Translations under genes and position numbers: made by a program
Shown here: in pieces, positions 34,391-43,292 of the stretch
How positions within the stretch are numbered: position 1 is the first letter of the stretch
Layout of the letters: the number at the start of each line of letters is the position of its first letter
Notes under the pieces: generated by a model
Told to the model about the DNA's origin: nothing
What the model saw: the letters and a program-made list of their open reading frames with translations, nothing else
Database searches by the model: none
Origin: an uncultured Roseburia sp.
GTDB taxonomy: Bacteria > Bacillota > Clostridia > Lachnospirales > Lachnospiraceae
DNA: 64,000 nt
Assembly (NCBI GenBank): GCA_934292805.1
Contig: CAKQXQ010000005.1
Coordinates: forward strand, 1 to 64,000
Direction of reading: 5' to 3'

Positions 34391-35386
34391 TTATTCTGTT
34401 TTTCCGGGAATGAAATTTTCACCGGCTGATAAAATCTTCTTTTCTCTGAGGATATCAGTCATATCCAGTAAGATTTTATCATCCTCATAATTATATTTTT
34501 GTTTGTCGAGCCAGATCACGTCCCGCTCTCTGCGGAACCATGTCAGCTGACGTTTGGCGAAATGCCTTGTTTCGCGCTTAATAATATAGACAGCTTCTTC
34601 TAAAGTCATTTTTCCATCGAGATGATCGAGGATCTCTTTGTATCCGAGTCCCTGCATGGAAACCATATCCCGGTGAAAGCCCATTTCCTTTAATTTTAAA
34701 ACTTCATCTACAAGACCCTGTTCTATCATAAGATCGACCCGCTTGTCAATGTTTTGGTAAAGATGTGCACGGTCATCGGTCAGTACAAAATATGCAAAAT
34801 TATAAGGAGATTCTTTCTGACGCTCTGATTCATTGTGTTCTGAAATCTTTTTGCCGGACAAATGATAGAATTCCAAAGCACGGATGACACGTTTGATATT
34901 GTTCGCATGGATCGCATCAGCAGATGCAGGGTCGACTTCGCGAAGCATATTATGAAGGTAAGCAGCCCCCTTTTCATCTGCAAGGTGTTCCAATTCCTGG
35001 CGATATGCTTCATCGCATTCCTGATCTGTAAAATCAATATTATATAACAGAGCCTGGATATAAAATCCGGTTCCACCAACGATAATGGGGATTTTTCCTT
35101 CGCTGTATATTTCATTTAAATATTCTTTTGCCTTTTCTGCAAATTTTACGACATGAAATTCTTCATCCGGTTCAAATTCATCGATCAGATAATGACGGAT
35201 CCCATGCATTTCATCCGGCATGATCTTTGCAGAACCAATATCCATATGCCGGTATACCTGCATGGAATCAGCGGAAATGATCGCACCGTTTATCTGTTTG
35301 GCGAGCTTGATGGAAAGGGATGTCTTTCCGACTGCTGTCGGACCGGTCAGTATGACCATTGGTTTTTTCTCTGATAAATTATTCAT
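34391..35386 (-). CDS. miaA: tRNA dimethylallyltransferase
   Basis: MiaA adds a dimethylallyl group to A37 of tRNAs reading UNN codons. The 331-residue protein has the P-loop GPTAVGKTSL near residue 15, the ISADSMQVYRHMDIGSAK substrate loop and the TRHFAKRQLTWFR block. It begins two bases after mutL ends, giving the classical mutS-mutL-miaA order. Confidence 0.96.
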   Translation of the reverse strand: MNNLSEKKPMVILTGPTAVGKTSLSIKLAKQINGAIISADSMQVYRHMDIGSAKIMPDEMHGIRHYLIDEFEPDEEFHVVKFAEKAKEYLNEIYSEGKIPIIVGGTGFYIQALLYNIDFTDQECDEAYRQELEHLADEKGAAYLHNMLREVDPASADAIHANNIKRVIRALEFYHLSGKKISEHNESERQKESPYNFAYFVLTDDRAHLYQNIDKRVDLMIEQGLVDEVLKLKEMGFHRDMVSMQGLGYKEILDHLDGKMTLEEAVYIIKRETRHFAKRQLTWFRRERDVIWLDKQKYNYEDDKILLDMTDILREKKILSAGENFIPGKTE

Positions 35387-35388
35387 AA

Positions 35389-37248
35389 TTATACGATTCT
35401 CTTAAATTTCTTTTCTATTTCATATTTTGTCATGGAAATGATCGTTGGTCTTCCATGCGGACAGTTATATGGATTGTCCAGCTGCAGCAGATCGTCGATC
35501 AGTGTTTCAATCTCCGGACGTGACAGGGAATGATTTCCTTTCACAGCAGCCTTGCATGACATAGATGCAACTTTCTCCAGAATAAGCTGTGGAGCCTCTT
35601 TGCCGGAAATATTGGTAAAATCATCCAGCATATCAATAAACATTGCTTTCATATCGATATCTGTAAAATCTGCCGGCACAGAAGTAATGGCATATTCTTT
35701 TCCGCCAAAATGTTCGGTTTCATATCCGAAAGCCCGGAACTGTTCTTTGTATTTTAAAAGAGCACGTTCTTCCTCGTTATTTAAAGTAAGAATGACAGGA
35801 GGACTGATCGCCTGTGATGTGAAAGACATGTTCTTTACCTTTTCCATCGTCCGCTCATAGAGTACTTTCTCATGAGCGGCATGCTGATCGATAATAAATA
35901 ATTTGTCTTCAAATTGTACAAGCCAGTAGGTATCAAAAAGCTGTCCGATGATCCTGTGTTTTTTTCGTGCATCCTCGGTCAGAAAAGATGGCTTAACAGA
36001 TTCAAGGCTTTGTTGTACATAAGTTTCTTTTTCCGGCTTTTTTGGAGGCAGTTCAAATAAGTTTTCTTCCTGGACAGTAAGAGGACTCTTCTCGTTTGGC
36101 TTCATCCTTGAAAAAAATGCGTCAGTGCTTGATTTTTTCTCATGAGATGATGGAGATACCTGCTGTATCCTGCGGCTTTCAAATGGTTCTGGCAGATCTT
36201 TTGCAATCAAAGGAGCAGCCTCTTTTGGCTCTTCCTTTACCGGAACCTCCGGTATAAAATCACGATGGGAAATGGTATTCCGGATGATCTCAAAAAGTGC
36301 CTGATATATTTCTTCATTCTGACTGAAGCGAAGCTCCATTTTCGTTGGATGGACATTGACATCCAGTAATTCAGAATTCATCTCAAAATAAAGAACACAG
36401 AAAGGATATTGATGCTGCATCATAAATCCACGGTAGGCCTCTTCGATCGCTTTTGCAATGAGGGCACTTTTTATATAACGGCCGTTGATGAAGTAATTTT
36501 CATAATTCCGGTTTCCCCTTGAGATTACCGGCTTCCCGATAAATCCAGTAACTTTAAAAAGAGCATTTTCCTGTGATACATTCAGAACAGAGGATGTGAT
36601 ATCCCTTCCGTAAATGTGATAGATCAGATCTTTTTGATTTCCGTTTCCGGAGGTATGCAGCTTTGTCTGCCCGTTATTTATAAATTTGAAAGAGATGTCA
36701 GGATGGGATAAAGCCATGCGTTCCATCAGATCGTTTATATATCCGGCTTCCGTCTGGGCAGCCTTCAAAAACTTCCTTCTGGCAGGAACATTGTAAAAAA
36801 GATTCCGTACAATGAAGGTGGTTCCATCCGGTGCACCGATCTCTTCAAGCTCTGTTTCTTTGGAACCTTCGATCACATAGCGTGTTCCGGTAAGCTCATC
36901 ATAAGTTTTTGTGATCAGTTCTACCTGTGAGACTGCTGCAATACTGGAAAGTGCTTCCCCCCGGAATCCGAGCGAATGGATGGAGAGCAGATCTTCCACA
37001 TTGCGTATTTTGCTGGTAGAATGTCTGAGAAAAGCAAGTGGAACCTGTGTTTTTTCAATACCACATCCATTGTCTGTAATTCGAATGAAGGAAGTGCCGC
37101 CCTCTTTGATCTCAACAGTTATGGCAGTAGCTTTTGCATCAATTGCATTTTCAACTAATTCTTTTACGACAGAAGATGGACGTTCTACGACTTCTCCTGC
37201 TGCAATCTTATCAATGGTTTCCTGATTTAATAGCATAATCTCTGGCAT
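35389..37248 (-). CDS. mutL: DNA mismatch repair protein MutL
   Basis: MutL links mismatch recognition to strand incision. The N-terminal GHKL ATPase (ELVENAIDA, NGCGIE, RGEALSSIAAV) is intact. After a variable linker (about 330-430), the C-terminal domain has the endonuclease motif DQHAAHEKVLYE at about residue 450, so this is a nicking MutL as in bacteria without MutH. The start is ATG 37248 with AGGAGGT upstream, giving 619 residues rather than the longer open frame. Confidence 0.96.
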   Translation of the reverse strand: MPEIMLLNQETIDKIAAGEVVERPSSVVKELVENAIDAKATAITVEIKEGGTSFIRITDNGCGIEKTQVPLAFLRHSTSKIRNVEDLLSIHSLGFRGEALSSIAAVSQVELITKTYDELTGTRYVIEGSKETELEEIGAPDGTTFIVRNLFYNVPARRKFLKAAQTEAGYINDLMERMALSHPDISFKFINNGQTKLHTSGNGNQKDLIYHIYGRDITSSVLNVSQENALFKVTGFIGKPVISRGNRNYENYFINGRYIKSALIAKAIEEAYRGFMMQHQYPFCVLYFEMNSELLDVNVHPTKMELRFSQNEEIYQALFEIIRNTISHRDFIPEVPVKEEPKEAAPLIAKDLPEPFESRRIQQVSPSSHEKKSSTDAFFSRMKPNEKSPLTVQEENLFELPPKKPEKETYVQQSLESVKPSFLTEDARKKHRIIGQLFDTYWLVQFEDKLFIIDQHAAHEKVLYERTMEKVKNMSFTSQAISPPVILTLNNEEERALLKYKEQFRAFGYETEHFGGKEYAITSVPADFTDIDMKAMFIDMLDDFTNISGKEAPQLILEKVASMSCKAAVKGNHSLSRPEIETLIDDLLQLDNPYNCPHGRPTIISMTKYEIEKKFKRIV

Positions 37249-37280
37249 CACATGACCTCCTTCCTGTAATAGCTGCAATA

Positions 37281-39923
37281 TTACCAGCGGTTTTTAATTT
37301 TATTCTGTAGTTCATAAAGTTTATTTAAGGCATCGATCGGTGTCATATTTCCGAGGTCGACATTTTTTAATTCATCAATGATATCATCGTCTTTTACCGT
37401 ATCAAACAGTGACATTTGTGCAAGATCCACTTCATCTAATTTTTCTTTTTTCTTTTTACATCCGGTATCAACGGATATATTTCTGGCGGTGATGGTAATA
37501 TCGTTGGCACTGAGCTCTTCTACGATCTGTTTCGCACGTTCGATCACTGAATCCGGGACACCGGCAAGTTTGGCAACCTGGATACCGTAGCTCTTATCTG
37601 CACCGCCCTTTACAATCTTACGTAAAAATACAATGTCATCGCCTTTTTCCTTTACGGCAATACAATAGTTATTGACATTGTTTAGTTTTCCTTCCAGCTC
37701 GGTCAGTTCATGGTAGTGGGTTGCAAATAATGTTTTTGCACCAAGTAATTTTGGGTTACTGATATGCTCAACTACAGCCCAGGCAATACTCAGACCATCA
37801 AAGGTGCTTGTTCCCCTGCCGATCTCGTCTAACACAAGAAGCGAATTGCTGGTGGCATTACGAAGGATATTGGCAACTTCATTCATTTCAACCATGAATG
37901 TACTCTGGCCGCTGGCAAGATCATCCGATGCACCGACTCTTGTGAAAATACGGTCAACAATGCCGATCCTGGCTGAAGATGCCGGTACAAAGCTTCCAAT
38001 CTGTGCCATAAGTACAATGATGGCAGTCTGCCGCATATATGTAGATTTACCTGCCATATTCGGACCGGTTATGATCGAGATACGATGGTTGCCATTATCC
38101 AGATATGTATCATTTGCAATAAACATATCGTTGTTCATCATTTTTTCGACAACAGGATGTCTGCCATCTTTGATATCGATCACACCATTCTGGTTAATCT
38201 TTGGCTTACAATAATTATTCTGATCCGCGACAACGGCAAGTGATACAAATACATCCAGCTTTGCAATCGCTTTGGCGGTTTTCTGAATGCGGACAACCTC
38301 GGCAGCAATTTTATTGCGGACACTGCAGAAGAGATCATATTCAAGATTGATCAGCTTGTCTTCCGCACCGAGAATCATATCCTCAAGTTCTTTCAGCTCC
38401 GGTGTGATATAACGTTCTGCATTGGCAAGGGTCTGTTTTCTTGTAAAATAATCCGGAACAAGTTCTTTATAGGAATTTGTAACTTCCAGATAATAGCCGA
38501 ACACTTTATTATATTTGATCTTAAGGTTTTTAATTCCGGTTTTCTCACGTTCTTTCGCCTCAAGCTCTGCAAGCCATGTTTTCCCTTCTGTTTTTGCATG
38601 GCGGTATTTATCGACATCTTCATAATAGCCGTCTTTGATCAGACCACCTTCTCTGACAGAGATCGGTGGCTCTTCGATAATAGACTGCTCGATAAGGTCG
38701 AATAATTCTGATAAAGTATCAATCTCATCTTTTATTTCCTGTAAAAGATCTGTATGAAAATCCTCCAATAATGCTTTTATCGGTGGAAGCATTTTAATGG
38801 AATTCTTAAATGCGATCAGATCTCTTGGATTTGCAGACATATAAGTAACCCTGGTGATCAGACGTTCAAGATCGTAGATCGGATTTAAGTATTCCCGTAA
38901 TTCTTCTCTAGTGATCATGTGTTTGTTTATGTCCGAGATCGCATTCTGTCGTTTTTCAATTTCCTCTTTATCGATCAGTGGCTGCTCCACATAAGCACGA
39001 AGGAGTCTTGCACCCATAGCAGTTCTTGTCTTATCGAGCACCCATAACAAGGAACCACGCTTCTGCTTTTCACGCATTGTTTCTACAAGCTCGAGATTTC
39101 TTCTTGTAGAACTGTCGATGATCATATACTTTCCGGTGGAATAAGGGTGAATTGCGGAAATATGATCCAGGTTATTTTTCTGGGTTTCATAAAGGTATTT
39201 TAACAAAGCACCTGCTGCAATGGTACCGTAGGTGTAATCATTCAATCCAAGACCTTCCAGACTGTTTACGTGAAAATGCCCTTTTAATGTGGTATTCGCT
39301 GTTTCATCACTGAAGTACCAGGAATCCAGAGAATAAATCGTAATACCAAGGCGATGCCTCATGTCATCGAGATCTACACCGCTCATATAAAAGCTTTCGT
39401 TGCAGACAATCTCTGATGGCGAAAATTTGTGGATCTCATCCAAAAGCTTTCGCTCAGAATCGACCTCTGTCACATAGTAATCTCCGGTAGAAACATCTGC
39501 GAGCGAGATGCCGTATTTGTCTGCAAGATAAACAATACACATAATATAATTGTTTTTTGATTCATCCAGTGCCTGGATATCCATATTGGTTCCAGGGGTC
39601 ACCACACGGATGACCTCACGCTTTACAATTCCTTTGGCAAGCTTTGGATCTTCTACCTGTTCACAGATCGCAACTTTATGACCGTTTGCAACGAGTCTGT
39701 TTAAATATCCTTCCACAGCATGATATGGGATTCCGCACATTGGTGCACGTTCTTCCATGCCACAGCTTTTTCCGGTTAATGTAAGCTCAAGTTCTTTGGA
39801 GACTAAAATGGCATCATCAAAAAACATTTCATAGAAATCTCCAAGCCGGTAAAACAGGATACAGTCTTTATATTCTTCTTTTGTTTGCAGATAATGCTGC
39901 ATCATTGGTGTAAATTCTGCCAC
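37281..39923 (-). CDS. mutS: DNA mismatch recognition protein MutS
   Basis: MutS binds mispaired bases. The 880-residue protein has the N-terminal mismatch-binding domain, including the FYEMFFDDA motif with its wedge phenylalanine near residue 29. A clamp/lever region follows, and then an ABC-type ATPase with Walker A GPNMAGKST near residue 620 and LDEIGRGTSTFDG as Walker B/D-loop. It is followed directly by mutL. Confidence 0.97.
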   Translation of the reverse strand: MAEFTPMMQHYLQTKEEYKDCILFYRLGDFYEMFFDDAILVSKELELTLTGKSCGMEERAPMCGIPYHAVEGYLNRLVANGHKVAICEQVEDPKLAKGIVKREVIRVVTPGTNMDIQALDESKNNYIMCIVYLADKYGISLADVSTGDYYVTEVDSERKLLDEIHKFSPSEIVCNESFYMSGVDLDDMRHRLGITIYSLDSWYFSDETANTTLKGHFHVNSLEGLGLNDYTYGTIAAGALLKYLYETQKNNLDHISAIHPYSTGKYMIIDSSTRRNLELVETMREKQKRGSLLWVLDKTRTAMGARLLRAYVEQPLIDKEEIEKRQNAISDINKHMITREELREYLNPIYDLERLITRVTYMSANPRDLIAFKNSIKMLPPIKALLEDFHTDLLQEIKDEIDTLSELFDLIEQSIIEEPPISVREGGLIKDGYYEDVDKYRHAKTEGKTWLAELEAKEREKTGIKNLKIKYNKVFGYYLEVTNSYKELVPDYFTRKQTLANAERYITPELKELEDMILGAEDKLINLEYDLFCSVRNKIAAEVVRIQKTAKAIAKLDVFVSLAVVADQNNYCKPKINQNGVIDIKDGRHPVVEKMMNNDMFIANDTYLDNGNHRISIITGPNMAGKSTYMRQTAIIVLMAQIGSFVPASSARIGIVDRIFTRVGASDDLASGQSTFMVEMNEVANILRNATSNSLLVLDEIGRGTSTFDGLSIAWAVVEHISNPKLLGAKTLFATHYHELTELEGKLNNVNNYCIAVKEKGDDIVFLRKIVKGGADKSYGIQVAKLAGVPDSVIERAKQIVEELSANDITITARNISVDTGCKKKKEKLDEVDLAQMSLFDTVKDDDIIDELKNVDLGNMTPIDALNKLYELQNKIKNRW

Positions 39924-39950
39924 GTAAGTTACTTCCTTCCATTTATCTTA

Positions 39951-41540
39951 TCAAAATGCCTGATATTTTTGTATGATCGCTTCTGCTACTTTCATGCCAT
40001 CCATGGCAGCTGAAGTGATCCCACCGGCATAACCGGCACCTTCCCCGCAGGGATAGATGCCTGAAATATTCGACTGGAACGTCTTGTCACGGTTCATGCG
40101 TATTGGTGATGAGGTCCGGCTTTCGATTCCGGACAAAATCGCATCGTCTCTGTCAAAGCCGGGAATATGATGCGCAAAAGAATGCATGCCGTCAATAAAA
40201 GACTGTTCCATGTCTTTGGTGAGAAGTCCTCTTAAATTGGTAAAGGTATGGGCTCCTTTTGTTTCAGAGGGAAAATCGCCATAGCCTGTACTTGCTTTAT
40301 TGTCACAGTAGTCTTTAAATAACTGCTGTGGGATTTTTCCATTTCCGAGTGCATGAGCCTTTGCCTCAAGATCCCTCTGAAAACGTACTCCGCATAATGC
40401 GTCGTTTCCGTTAAAATCTTCCGGTGTGACAGAAACAATGATCGCACTGTTGGCATTGCTGCTGCCACGGTCAGAATAACTCATGCCATTTACAGCAAGA
40501 CGGTTTTCTTCGGAAGAAGCATTTACCACATAGCCGCCTGGGCACATGCAAAAAGAATAAACACCACGCCCGTTTGGAAGATTTGCGGTAACCTTATAAG
40601 GAGCCGCGTCCAGTTTGTCATGGTATTTTTCCCCATACTGAGTTTCATTTATAAATTGCTGCGGATGCTCTACACGGAAACCGACTGCAAAGGACTTCGG
40701 TTCCATGGAAAGTGGTGTCTGTGATAACATTTCAAAAGTATCACGGGCACTGTGTCCTAATGCGAGGACGCAGACACTGGCAGGGATCCATTCTTTATGG
40801 TCAAGTTCGATGGATGTTATGGCATCGTTATTTATCTTAAATCCGGTAAGACAGGTTTTAAAAGAAAAACTTCCACCGAGGCGGATAATCTCCTTACGCA
40901 TGGCTGCGATCACTTCAGATAGAATATCCGTACCGATGTGTGGTTTGTTTTCGTAAAGGATCTGTTCGGGAGCACCAAATTTTACAAACGTTTCAAGAAC
41001 GAACTGATTGCGTCCGGATGGGTCTTTTACAAGGGTATTGAGCTTTCCATCCGAAAAAGTTCCGGCACCACCCTCACCGAACTGCACGTTGGAGGCAGTA
41101 TCAAGAATACCTGTATTCCAGAAATTTAAGACATCCTCTGTGCGTTCTTCCACTGTTTTACCGCGTTCTATGACATGTGGACGGTATCCTTCCATTGCAA
41201 GCAGATAAGCGGCAAAAAGTCCGGCTGGTCCGGCACCGATGATAACCGGACGTTCGGTTAAAGGAGAGGATCCCTTTTCCGGCAGGCAATAGTGCTTTGG
41301 GCAGATTGCTATAACATTTTTATCTTTACATTTTTTTAAGATCGCAGCCTCATTCTCAGCAGTAATATTGACGGAATAAACAATTTGTAAGTCTGGCTTT
41401 TTTCTTGCGTCAATGGATTTTTTGACGATCTGCATTTGCATGATCTGTGATCTGCGGATTTTTAAGATTTTTTCTATTTTCTGATAAAGCATGGATTCGT
41501 CATGCTCTACCGGAAGTTTTATCTGGTTGATTCGTATCAT
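39951..41540 (-). CDS. FAD-dependent dehydrogenase, COG2509 type
   Basis: The 529-residue flavoprotein has a small N-terminal ferredoxin-fold-like domain (about 1-85), then a Rossmann FAD-binding motif in VIIGAGPAGLFAAYLLA and a C-terminal GEGAGYAGGITSAAMDG block. This layout is the 'uncharacterised FAD-dependent dehydrogenase' group. The substrate is unknown. The open frame extends to 41657, but that would run into the preceding gene; ATG 41540, four bases after that gene's stop, is chosen. It lies just before mutS. Confidence 0.87.
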   Translation of the reverse strand: MIRINQIKLPVEHDESMLYQKIEKILKIRRSQIMQMQIVKKSIDARKKPDLQIVYSVNITAENEAAILKKCKDKNVIAICPKHYCLPEKGSSPLTERPVIIGAGPAGLFAAYLLAMEGYRPHVIERGKTVEERTEDVLNFWNTGILDTASNVQFGEGGAGTFSDGKLNTLVKDPSGRNQFVLETFVKFGAPEQILYENKPHIGTDILSEVIAAMRKEIIRLGGSFSFKTCLTGFKINNDAITSIELDHKEWIPASVCVLALGHSARDTFEMLSQTPLSMEPKSFAVGFRVEHPQQFINETQYGEKYHDKLDAAPYKVTANLPNGRGVYSFCMCPGGYVVNASSEENRLAVNGMSYSDRGSSNANSAIIVSVTPEDFNGNDALCGVRFQRDLEAKAHALGNGKIPQQLFKDYCDNKASTGYGDFPSETKGAHTFTNLRGLLTKDMEQSFIDGMHSFAHHIPGFDRDDAILSGIESRTSSPIRMNRDKTFQSNISGIYPCGEGAGYAGGITSAAMDGMKVAEAIIQKYQAF

Positions 41541-41544
41541 AAAT

Positions 41545-42798
41545 TTAAGAGTTCCCTTTCTTTGCGGCATGAAGTCCGGCAACGTAACCGCTTGACCATG
41601 CCCATTGAAGATTATATCCGCCACAGATGCCATCAATATCAGCAATTTCACCTGCAAAATAGATGCCGGGAACGAGTCTGGATTCCATGGTGTGTGGATC
41701 GATATCTTTTGTTAAAACACCTCCGGCACAAACCTGTGCCTGTTCGAAGGATTTGCTTCCTGTAATATGTACATGGAAATTTTTGCATTTATATGTAAGC
41801 CTGTGAAGTTCTCTTTTTGAAAGACCATCTGCTTTTGCATGCAAAGAAATTTCAGATTCCTTTAATAAAGCATCACAGAGTTTTTTGTTCAGAAAACCGA
41901 TCATTGCTTCTTCTGCCGTCTTTCCATGCGAGTTGAAAAGAAAGCGTTCCGTAAGAAGTGAGAACAGTTCTTCCTCACTAAGATCCGGGAGAAAATCAAT
42001 CACAGCTTCTGGCTTCAGATTCTTTTTTAATGCTTTTGTCGCAAAACGACTGACCTGGAATACCGGAATCCCGGAAATCCCGTAGTCAGTAAGCTGTATT
42101 TCACCACAGTCAGATGCAGCAGCAGTTCCATCGACCAACAGGGTGACGAAAGCCCGCGTACGGATGCCGGCAAGCTGTTTGAAACACTTTTCGCTGCAGG
42201 TTAATGCCACCAAAGCAGGTACAACATCTGAAAGTCTGTGACCAAATTGTTTGATCAGAGGAATGGCACTGCCATCACTTCCTGTTTTTGGTGCAGCAAG
42301 AAGGCCTGTTGCAAAAATAAGATTCCTGGCAGTAATCGTTCCATTATCTGTATGAAGCAGAAAGCAGGAATGTTTTTGTATGATATCAGATGTGTTACAT
42401 TCCAGAAAGCAGGTGACATTCTGGTAAGAAAGCTCCATCCGCAGAACATCAGTTACCGATGCAGCCTGTTCACTCTGTGGATAATAATAGCCGTTCCTCT
42501 GCTTTGGAAAGATGCCAAGCTCCTGAAAGAAGGCTATCGTCTCATCAAAACCAAACTGCTCCATGACAGGCAGCACGAAAGCAGGATCATCTCCATGATA
42601 ACAGGAGATATCCTGTAGTGCATTGGTATAGTTACATTTGCCATTCCCGGTAGAAAGGATTTTTTTCCCTACACGGTCTTTATGTTCTATGAGAGCTGTT
42701 TTTGCACCGTTTCTGGCTGAGGTGATCGCAGCTACAAGACCTGCTGCACCACCACCAAGAACTACGACATCGAAAATAGTATTCGTATTTTTCTTCAT
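41545..42798 (-). CDS. HI0933/YhiN/BaiN-family flavoprotein
   Basis: The 417-residue protein has the FAD-binding GGGAAGLVAA loop at 15-24 and the family signature KILSTGNGKCNYTN, followed by a C-terminal GGYNLQWAWSSGYVAG block. One family member, BaiN, takes part in bile-acid 7-dehydroxylation in Clostridium scindens, but most are of unknown role and no bai genes are near. A good minus-strand promoter lies upstream, so it may lead the group that continues to mutS-mutL-miaA. Confidence 0.88.
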   Translation of the reverse strand: MKKNTNTIFDVVVLGGGAAGLVAAITSARNGAKTALIEHKDRVGKKILSTGNGKCNYTNALQDISCYHGDDPAFVLPVMEQFGFDETIAFFQELGIFPKQRNGYYYPQSEQAASVTDVLRMELSYQNVTCFLECNTSDIIQKHSCFLLHTDNGTITARNLIFATGLLAAPKTGSDGSAIPLIKQFGHRLSDVVPALVALTCSEKCFKQLAGIRTRAFVTLLVDGTAAASDCGEIQLTDYGISGIPVFQVSRFATKALKKNLKPEAVIDFLPDLSEEELFSLLTERFLFNSHGKTAEEAMIGFLNKKLCDALLKESEISLHAKADGLSKRELHRLTYKCKNFHVHITGSKSFEQAQVCAGGVLTKDIDPHTMESRLVPGIYFAGEIADIDGICGGYNLQWAWSSGYVAGLHAAKKGNS

Positions 42799-42836
42799 AT
42801 TTCCTCACATTGTGTATCTTTATTCATTCGGATTCC

Positions 42837-42865
42837 ATTCTAGCATAATTAAAAGTAACATTCAA
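42837..42865 (-). promoter_or_regulatory. Sigma-A promoter of the flavoprotein-mutS-mutL group
   Basis: On the minus strand TTGAAT (42860-42865) and TAGAAT (42837-42842) are 17 bases apart with an extended -10 TG. It sits about 40 bases before the flavoprotein start. Confidence 0.7.
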
Positions 42866-42890
42866 ATATTCTGGGAAGAATAATGCACCT

Positions 42891-43253
42891 CTATGAAGAA
42901 TAATTTTCAAGAAATTCGAATAATTCTTTTTCGGACGAAAAAGAAAGACCATCGAAAAGCTTGTCTTTCATTTCAGACGAGAGTTCTTCTATCCGGATGG
43001 ACGTTTCAAAATAAAGTGTATTCCGGTCGGATAAATAAACCGCAATTTTTCCATCCTGTTCTTTTAAATAATATTTGGAATCAGGAAGTTCAGGCACACT
43101 TGCAGTAACAGCTTCTGTACCGGTTTCGGTATCTGCACACTGCACCTTTTCCGGCGTCACGAAGGCCTTGTGTATCTTTTGATCGATCCATAAAGATGCA
43201 GCAAGCATCAGAACAAATAAAAAGCAAATACTTATCATTTTTTTCAAAATCAT
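42891..43253 (-). CDS. Small secreted or anchored protein with BofC-like C-terminal region
   Basis: A roughly 120-residue protein with an N-terminal hydrophobic signal/anchor (about 6-22). A short C-terminal region has YYLKEQDGKIAVYLSD, resembling the BofC C-terminal domain of spore-forming Firmicutes. Two adjacent ATGs (43256 and 43253) follow GGGGTG; the second has the better spacing. The ribosome binding site and start lie inside the loop of a perfect 18-base hairpin, and the hydrophobic-core codons form the right arm and T-tract of that hairpin. The function is unknown. Confidence 0.72.
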   Translation of the reverse strand: MILKKMISICFLFVLMLAASLWIDQKIHKAFVTPEKVQCADTETGTEAVTASVPELPDSKYYLKEQDGKIAVYLSDRNTLYFETSIRIEELSSEMKDKLFDGLSFSSEKELFEFLENYSS

Positions 43254-43280
43254 CACCCCGGATAAGTATTTGCTTTTTTA
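43218..43280 (-). terminator. Terminator-like hairpin enclosing the start of the downstream gene
   Basis: AAAAAGCAAATACTTATC (43219-43236) is the exact reverse complement of 43261-43278, with a 24-base loop holding the GGGGTG and both candidate ATGs. On the minus strand the second arm ends TTTTTATTTG, the form of an intrinsic terminator for the flippase gene that ends at 43293. Confidence 0.75.
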
Positions 43281-43292
43281 TATTATTTTATA

